Source: Bolinopsis microptera (Eukaryota > Ctenophora > Tentaculata > Lobata > Bolinopsidae). From it: a stretch of 14,797 nucleotides of DNA. The translations under genes and the position numbers were made by a program. The notes under the pieces were generated by a model. The model ran no database searches and was not told where the DNA came from. It saw nothing but the letters and a program-made list of their open reading frames with translations. Location: contig NW_026971952.1 in the NCBI RefSeq assembly GCF_026151205.1, positions 1 through 14,797 on the forward strand, written 5' to 3'. This document shows positions 8,348-14,797 of the stretch, piece by piece. Within the stretch, counting starts at the first letter, position 1; each line of letters begins with the position of its first letter.

Positions 8348-9871
8348 CCTAAATCAAATAAATGCGAAAATGGAATTCCTTCATTATTGGAAAAAAATGA
8401 AACGGAAAAAAAAAGTATTTTTTCAATTTTACATATATCCCTCCCCCGGAATGAACTTTGGGGGTGAAGTAAAAGTTACCATACCCAGAAAATAAATAAT
8501 TTCCCAAATGTTTGGCAAACTAAACCTTTTTTTGGAATAAGCCCCCCTAACGGGTCCCATAAATAGTAACACAATTATTACAATTTTATTAAAAGCTAAA
8601 TTAACATTTACCTATAAGGTGTGATAGCGTTTTTGGAAATGAAATAGAAAAAGGAAAAAAACAATCCCCAGAAAACCCCCGAACCTGATAACAAAAAAAA
8701 GCTGACAAAACATATTTTTTTGCAAAAAATTTTATTTCACATAAATTGGGGGACACTTTAATTAATTTTCCATCCTTCTTGGTGCAAAAATGATGATGTA
8801 AAATCTAAAAATTAATTATAATGGGCTACATCAAGCCATTTTTAATAACAATAATTTATGTGGCAAAAGATAATTTTTATTGAAAATAAAAGAAGCAAAA
8901 AAACGAAAAGATGTGGTAAAATAACTAATGTTCCCCCCCTCAGTTTGTTCAGTAGAATAGGAAACCTAAGTTCCTAAACAAGTTTTTTTTTTAATTGTTG
9001 GATATTTCCAAAATACTTTGCTACCATAAGTCCCCCCATATCCAAAATAGTTTTAACCATCTTTTGGCTTGTGAAAAACTACCATACAACCAACAAACAC
9101 TTATTATCCTTTTTTGAATGTTTTTTAAGGTCCAAATTAGTTTTTTTTAACTAAGTTTTTTTCAAACCATTTTTTTTTTTTAATACCCACTGGATATGTT
9201 TTTTTCCTCCTTGACCAAGGAGGAAAATGTTTTTTTTCACAGTTGTATAATTTTTTCAATCCAATTTTTCTCCGCGCTCCAAAAAACCAGCCACCATAGA
9301 AAGGAATGGAAATGCAAAAACGGTAAAACTTAAGAAGTTGAACAGTTCATAACCTAGCCAAGCCATCCCAACACAGTCCCCCCCCACCAATGAAAAAGAT
9401 TGTGTACCCTTTTAAACCGTTTTTTTGTAAATAAGCCTTTGCTAGTTTTTTAGGGGTACCCACTTGGGGCAAAATATTCAATTCCATTTTGTTGGCGAAG
9501 GCCCAACCTTGAGTAAAAGAACAATTGTTTCACAACAATTAAATATCATGCAAAAATCCTGGGCCCTTCAGCCGGGAATGGATCACAACCAAACAATGCC
9601 CGTTAGAAATTTATTCCAAGTCCTACCAAGAGAATAAAAACCCAATGTTTATAGGAAATTTGGGTTTTTTTAAAATTCTCTCTTCCCCCCCAAGTTAGAT
9701 CAGCTTTCCCCCTCCCCCCCCGACATCCATGGTTATAATATTCCTCAAAAAGATTTGGATTAACAAATTTGTAATTGAATTTAATAATCTTATCATTTCC
9801 TTTTTCTATCGAACAATATAAAGTGCCAAGATAATCAGGTTGCTTTTTTGAAGGTGATAGTCCACCCTTCT
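8348..9871. other. AT-rich stretch, no gene recognised
   Basis: About 1.5 kb dominated by A and T runs, with stops throughout all frames. The only ordered structure is the palindrome at 9202-9227, listed separately. Confidence 0.6.
9202..9227. repeat. 26-bp palindrome with a perfect 12-bp stem
   Basis: The left arm TTTTCCTCCTTG (9202-9213) and right arm CAAGGAGGAAAA (9216-9227) are exact inverted copies separated by AC. T runs flank both sides. In surroundings where homopolymer lengths are unreliable, an exact 12-bp match stands out. It could form a hairpin or cruciform; no role is apparent. Confidence 0.75.
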
Positions 9872-10006
9872 TCAGAAGTCCCGGTGCCCAATCGCCATGT
9901 AATAACTGTCCCCCCCACAGTACATTGCCCAGTTTTCCTCAGGTGGGAGTGGTATTTTACCTTCAAACAGAGCACAACAAAATTGGAAAGTCCCCCTTGC
10001 CGGCCC
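9872..10006 (-). other. Coding-like minus-strand segment of 44 codons, possible C-terminal exon
   Basis: The frame is open from a stop at 10007-10009 to a TGA at 9872-9874 and passes in frame through a C7 run at 9910-9916. It contains GKIPLPPEENWAMYCGGDSY and ends with GHRDF. This is among the most protein-like translations in the window: all residue classes are balanced and it is not low-complexity. There is no ATG at its start, so it would be an internal or terminal exon. Just upstream on the minus strand (about 10050-10130) a further protein-like piece, DQVVFKMGGDISIMGN, appears if the eleven-C run at 10074-10084 is treated as over-called. I do not recognise the family. Confidence 0.25.
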
Positions 10007-10027
10007 TCAAAATTAACCTGAAAAATT

Positions 10028-10219
10028 TTACAACTGAACCCTCATAGGGGTTAGTTCCCCATGATGGAAATGTCCCCCCCCCCCATTTTGAAAACCACTT
10101 GGTCTTTGGGTTTTACCCTCACCTGGGAATGAAGTGTACAAAAAATTAAAATGATAATGCTTTACGTTTCCAAAAACTGAATTGGTTAATTTATACTCCA
10201 GTAAACCTACAGTCACCAT
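10028..10219 (-). other. 63-codon minus-strand frame, possibly linked to the 9872-10006 segment
   Basis: ATG-started frame MVTVGLLEYKLTNSVFGNVK followed by a Gly/His-rich end created by translation of the eleven-C run. A possible splice acceptor and donor-like CCCAGGTGAG lies in the middle on the minus strand. The first half is plausible coding; the end is not trustworthy. Confidence 0.15.
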
Positions 10220-11276
10220 ATAATCCCCATAAATTTCAATTCATAAAACAAAAAATATTATTTAAAAAACGTGGTTTTTCTTAACTTCCAATTTGGCCCA
10301 AAATTTGTCACATAAAAATGCGGAATGATGCTACCAACCACTATGTGCCTAAAAGGTAAAGAAAAACATTAGGAAAAAAGAAAAATTTTTTATTTACCAA
10401 ACAAAATAACAATACAAAAATTTATATTCATAAATAAATTCCAAATTTCAATTTTCAAAAACCAACATAACAGTAAACGCCGCGCACCAAACAGCCACAC
10501 AAAATTAAAAAATTGTTTTACCAAAAATTCGTAGGTTCCAGCTTGTAAGGCCGCCCCCGCCCGCCAACAAGAAATCAAATTTTAATTTGTTTTACTTATT
10601 AACAATTAACAATTGGATCACATTTTCTTTAATTACAAGAAAGCCCAAAATTTTTCAGAAAGCAAAAACATACTTTTAAAAGGATATTTCCCCTGCGTTC
10701 ACCGCAGACAGGCCGGGGCCTCCCCGTGAGCACTGCCCCCGATCCTAATTTTAATATAAAAATTGGAGGAGGATTTCCCAAAAAAAAAACGCGCGCGCTC
10801 GTTAATAATTTTATTTGTGAATTAATAAATTGAAGTTGCGCGCACACTGGGGTTGAACAGCAAAACATTACCTGCACAAGCATGAAGCCCATGAAATTAG
10901 TTAACTGAAAGCGGTACGCAGTTTTTTTTTATCTATTTTCTGCCGTGAAGGACGTAGACATTTTGTAGCAACACGTTTCCCATATCAACTAATACCATTA
11001 AATCCACATGTGGAACAAATGTAAAACAAGTTTAAAATTATATTAAAGCAAAAGAAATAATAATTATAGTTTAATAATGGAACCCCGTAAAACATATGTG
11101 TTTTAAAATAAAACATCCTATAATCTAAAGCGAGTTTACTAATACCGTTTTTCGACGTTTTTTGGTTTTTTTTTGTATTTCTTTGATTAATATAATTCCT
11201 TTACAACCTACAGCCCCTTATATTAATGCATGGAGATAAACATAATAATTGTTTCCAATAATTCCCCAACACTGCC
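10220..11276. other. AT-rich stretch with CpG-rich islets, no gene called
   Basis: Two weak minus-strand frames (10390-10578 and 10629-10892) lie here. The second contains TGCAGGTAATG (donor-like) and a GC-rich patch at 10695-10745, but it is not convincing as protein. CpG-rich islets at 10478-10565 and 10690-10850 contrast with the A/T flanks. Confidence 0.45.
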
Positions 11277-11531
11277 CTAAACAAAAAACCTACTTACCAC
11301 TCGCCCCCCCATTTCCCCGTGAAGCAGTCCCCGCCAAAACAAAGCCATCAAATTATTTAATATAATCCTCATCCCCCGTAACTTCGTATTTTGGAAAACT
11401 GTTAAAAAATTCCCCCCAATTAAATAATTAAAGTGTTTTTTCAATCGTGGTAAAATCCGATTGGACCAACAAGCACTCGCCACTTGGAGGCCCCAAGACC
11501 AAACGGCAACCCAAGCCTCCGCCCCGTGCAA
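11277..11531 (-). other. 84-codon coding-like minus-strand frame with a good splice donor
   Basis: The frame contains EAWVAVWSWGLQVASACWSN and LNNLMALFWRGLLHGEMGG. On the minus strand a consensus donor GTAAGTA lies at 11291-11297 directly after ...CGAGTG, and a TTTTTTAACAG acceptor-like site ends at 11399. Together they would define a 101-bp exon (11298-11398) that is open in this frame. About 45 bases upstream of the frame, the minus strand has TATAAAA (11573-11579). The protein is not recognised; Trp and Leu content is high. It may be a small exon or chance. Confidence 0.18.
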
Positions 11532-11572
11532 CCGGGAACAGTAAGGCCCGGTGCCCGGTTGGGTGTGCGCCG

Positions 11573-11579
11573 TTTTATA
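11573..11579 (-). promoter_or_regulatory. TATA-box-like TATAAAA, minus strand
   Basis: A perfect TATAAAA is followed by GC-rich sequence (CGGCGCACACCC) at the spacing where a core promoter start would fall, ahead of the minus-strand frame at 11277-11531. No clear initiator is seen. In AT-rich DNA this heptamer is common, so only its GC-rich downstream context makes it worth noting. Confidence 0.15.
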
Positions 11580-12069
11580 CGCCTAACAGCACGAGACAAT
11601 TTTAATCTTTCCAAATAACTTAAAGAACTATAAAAGTTCCTCCCGATTAAAACGTAATCGACTTAACCCATTCGGTCCAGGCCCGTCCCCAAAAAAATTT
11701 TAGAAAGTTTTGTTATGTTTAAAATAAACATCTACACTTCCTATCAGTCTAACATGTAATTTAGTTTGTTATTGGCCTAAATTTTCAACTCGATTAAGCG
11801 ATGCAGACGGATGAAACTAGGCTTCTCCCTCCGTCAAAAACCACAATGAGAGGGGATTTGTGGAAGGACACCACGAAACACTAATTCGTTAAAACTCGTA
11901 CCCCGGGTACCCCCCTAGAAAACTGTGTCCCATCAAGAGAGAGCCCCATCACCCGTCAGATCGAAAAACAGTGTTTTAGTTTTTGAATATATGCTGTACC
12001 AATTACAATAAAATGGTAAGTCAAGGGCTGACGTTGGTAGCAAAGTATAAAGTGACACGTCACAAACAA

Positions 12070-12110
12070 AAATTAACCCACTACACACTTACACACAACA
12101 CACACTTTAA
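12070..12110. repeat. CA-rich microsatellite-like tract
   Basis: Interrupted CA repeats (CTACACACTTACACACAACACACAC-like) of about 35 bases, imperfect and short, immediately downstream of the CpG-rich minus-strand frame. Confidence 0.55.
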
Positions 12111-12178
12111 AACGCTATAATAACTTATTGTACACAGTAACAACAGTTAAAAAACTAAAATATAAAATATAAAACAAG

Positions 12179-12473
12179 TTACAAGAGACAAAAAGAGTTT
12201 ACAGAAGAGTTTTTACCATCCGGCTCAGCACCGCCAGGGACATTGGCTATACACGTGGGGTCAAATTAGTTTGATTTTGGTATGGCTCGACCGGGAAAGT
12301 GGGTCGAAATTAGTGCTCTTAATGAAGTTCCATTCACTGTCGTCTGAATAATTAGAGCGGGAACTTTCCCCAAGTTTCGGGCCGACAACGCAACGCGGCA
12401 CAGCAATCGGGCGGCGCAATGCTATGCCGCGGTCCTCAATATAACTGTGGTCATATTCGGCGGCGGTTTGCGC
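12179..12473 (-). CDS. Unidentified partial coding segment (70 open codons plus a frameshifted 27-codon tail)
   Basis: The minus strand is open for 70 codons between TGA triplets at 12474-12476 and 12261-12263, with no ATG, so it would be an exon or a gene fragment. It contains RRPIAVPRCVVGPKLGESS and NYSDDSEWNFIKSTNFDPLS, is hydrophilic and Ser/Arg/Asp-rich, and has no membrane segment. It overlaps by five bases a second frame (12265 to a TAA at 12179-12181) reading DPTCIANVPGGAEPDGKNSS. A single-base shift would extend the protein by 27 residues, or this part is 3'-UTR. On the minus strand TTTTCCCAG just before it (about 12484-12492) is a plausible acceptor. Base quality and GC/CpG content are clearly higher than in the surroundings. 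The plus strand of the same segment also has a short ATG frame (12282, 21 codons). Family not recognised. Confidence 0.3.
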
Positions 12474-12479
12474 TCAGCG

Positions 12480-12855
12480 TATACTGGGAAAATTGAGTTT
12501 GTATGTTGTTTTACCTAAAATTCAAGCATGGGTATTCATAGATAAAGCTTGTCAGTCAGTAAGTGCTTAAGTGGGGAATAAACAGGGCAAATGAATATCC
12601 ATTCATAATCAGAATTCAGTGAAATTTTCTGTCCCACAACCCACTCAGTTTCCATAACCGGTTTTTGAGCTCTTAGAAAGTTGACTGTTTTAAGTAAATT
12701 CTTGACAGATCCCGCATGTGGAGGTGAAATTTAACGGGCCCAACCTTTACCAAAATTTTTCCCCAACAGCCCATTCAGGAATTTTAAAAATAAATGAATA
12801 TTTGGGATTAAATACAATAATTAATAGAGTAATGAGAACAAATATATTCAATGGG
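12480..12855. other. Clean AT-rich non-coding stretch
   Basis: Homopolymer runs are of normal length here, unlike most of the window, and no frame of note is present. If the minus-strand exon at 12179-12473 is real, this would be its upstream intron or 5' flank. Confidence 0.5.
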
Positions 12856-14797
12856 GCCCCTTCCCCCCCCCGGTTGGGGAAAAAATGGGGTTTTTAAATT
12901 TTTAATATTTTAAAAACCCCCGTTACCAAAATTTTTCAAATAAAATTAAATCAAAAAATTTAAAAATTTTGGGACCAAAAATTTTTAAAAAATTAAAAAA
13001 CCCCAAAAAAAAAAAATTTAAAACCCCCCTACAAAAACAAAAAAAAAAAATTTTAAAAAAACTATTGTAAAAAAAAACCCCGGTTAAAAAAATAAAATAA
13101 AAATTAAAAAAGTTTAAAAAGACCAAAAAAGGGGTTCAAAAGTTTTTTTTTTTAAAAAAGGCCCTCAAGCCCCCCGGGGGGAAATTGGGGGTTTTCCCCC
13201 GGGGGGCCCCTTTTGGATTTTTTTTATGGGTCGGGGCCGGGGGAAAAAAGGGGTAAATTATCCTTAAAAAGGGGCCCGCGTCTTTAAAAAAGAGGGGGAA
13301 AATTTTTCCCAAAATTTTCGGGGCCAACAAACGGGGCAAAAGAAAAAGGGCGGCAAAAGAAAAGCCCCTTTTAAAAATTTTTTTTGGGCCCCCCCCCTTT
13401 TTCCCCGGGGTTTTTTTTGGCCCCCGGAAGGGGAAAATGTTTTAAGTTTTTTTTTTCCAAATTCCAGGGGGGTTAAAAAAAAAAAAAAAACCAAAAAATA
13501 AAAAAAAAAAAAAAAAAAAAAAATTTAAAAATAAAAAAAAACAGTAAAAAAAATTTTCAAAACCCATTTTTTTACCCCGGGGCCCCTTTTAAAAGGGTTT
13601 TTTAAGAAAAAATTTTTTAAAAAGTTTGTGGGGAAATGAAATTTAACCCCAATTTTAGGAAAAATTTGTTTACCAAAGGGAAAGGGGAAATTTTTAAAAA
13701 ATTTTAAAGGGTTTGGGGAAAGGGTTTTTATGAAAAAAAATTTTTCTTTTTTTTTGGAAAAAGGGAAATAAGGTTTATAAAAAAAATTGGGGGGGAAAAC
13801 CCCGTGGGGGTTAATTTTTCCAAAAAAAAGTTATTAAAAACCCCAAATTATGGGTCATTTCTGTAAAAAATTTTAAAAATTTTAAAGGGGTTTTTAAAAA
13901 AACTTGGGGGACCTTTCAAGGGAAATTCCCCGGTTAGACGGGGAAAAAAAAATTTTTTTTTTGTTTTTTGAAAAATTTTTGGGGAATTTTTTCCACAAAC
14001 TTTTCCCCTTTGTTTCCCCCCAAAAAAAAATGATTTAAAATTTTTTTTAAAAAAAAATATTTTTAAATATTTATTTTTTAAACCCCCCCCAGGAAAAAAA
14101 CCAAAAAAATTTTTTTTGGATTAAGAAGGAAAAAAAAAATTTTGTTTTAAAAAAAATTAAAATTCCCGGTTAAATTTTTTAATTTTGGGGAAAAAAGTAA
14201 AAAAACTTCCATTTTTTTTTTAGGGGGGGATTAAAAATTTTTTACCCCCAAATTTTTTACCCTGAATTAAAACCCCTTTTCCAAAAACTTTTTTTTTTGA
14301 ATTTCACGTTTAAAAATTATTTTTTTTATTTTTGGGGCCAAATTTTTTTTCATTTTTTACCCCCTTTTTTTTTATTAAAATTTCGGTTTTGGGGGGAAAA
14401 AAAAAAGTAAAAAAAATTCTTTAAATTAATTTCATATTTAAACCCCCCCAATTCTTTTTCCCCACCCCCTTTCTTTTTTTTACCAACTAAATTTTTTTTT
14501 GAAAAAAACCGGGGAAAAATTTTTTAAAAAACTTTGCAAAAAGGGAAAATTTTTTTTTTTTAAAGTTTAATTAAAAAATTGTTCCCCCCCCCCTTGGTTT
14601 TACAATAAAAAAAATAAAAGGGGGTTTTCTAAAAATAGGGGGGGGGGGCCCCTTTTTAAAACCGAATTTTCAATTTTTATAAAAACCCTTTTAAAAAAAC
14701 CCAAAACCCCTTTAAAAAATTTTAAAACTTTTTAAAAAATTCCCCCCTTTTTCCCCTTTTTTTTTTTGAAAAAAGGGGTTTTTTTTTTTTAAAATTT
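12856..14797. other. Homopolymer-run sequence, probable sequencing or consensus artefact
   Basis: From about 12856 to the end almost every base belongs to a run of three to ten identical bases (GGGGCCCC, AAAATTTT, CCCCGGGGGG patterns, a 20+ A run near 13500-13523). Dinucleotide diversity collapses and no protein-like frame survives: the three minus-strand frames here translate to Phe/Lys/Gly/Pro runs. This resembles signal from failed base calling rather than satellite DNA, since there is no repeating unit. Nothing biological should be annotated from it. Confidence 0.8.

Noticed and set aside
41-12067. Shared 11-mer ACGTCACAAAC at 41-51 and 12057-12067 as possible terminal repeats
   Set aside because: An 11-base match is expected many times by chance in 14.8 kb, and the flanks do not match.
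13175-13217. CCCCCGGGGGG repeated either side of a G/T spacer
   Set aside because: It lies in the homopolymer tail, where such palindromes arise from run inflation of short GC steps.
12923-13494. Three minus-strand frames of 67-76 codons in the tail
   Set aside because: They translate to Phe, Lys, Gly and Pro runs from homopolymers; no real protein looks like this.

Overview
The window reads as error-rich eukaryotic nuclear DNA. It is AT-rich and has no operon structure, ribosome-binding sites or intact long genes. Coding-like stretches are short and change frame at homopolymer runs. I found no tRNA, rRNA, CRISPR array or complete gene. CpG is not obviously depleted, which leans towards an invertebrate, but an ancient or CpG-island-bearing vertebrate locus cannot be excluded. 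The species cannot be named from the sequence.

Layout. (1) Positions 1-920, plus strand: a coding-like stretch of unknown identity, broken by one frame change and one stop. (2) About 1924-4400, plus strand: the best-supported element. Collinear short matches to the end of reverse transcriptase, the start of RNase H, and the D-(about 35)-E part of an integrase indicate a broken pol region of an LTR retroelement (Ty3/gypsy-like or an endogenous retrovirus). Long but interrupted frames lie between these blocks. No LTR, primer-binding site or gag/env was recognised. (3) 4440-10450: AT-rich sequence with an 18-bp minisatellite (6651-6926), a perfect 12-bp-stem palindrome (9202-9227) and several unidentified minus-strand coding-like segments, the most protein-like at 9872-10006. 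(4) 10450-12850: CpG-richer and cleaner sequence with a 70-codon open minus-strand frame at 12261-12473 and a possible exon and TATA box around 11291-11579. (5) 12856-14797: almost nothing but runs of A, T, G and C, which I read as failed base calling or consensus rather than biology.

The apparent oddness of the window is largely technical. C runs directly after GT are inflated throughout, and the tail is homopolymer noise. Nothing here supports a new multi-gene system. The real biology is a decayed or badly sequenced retroelement, a minisatellite, and a few candidate exons that need clean sequence.
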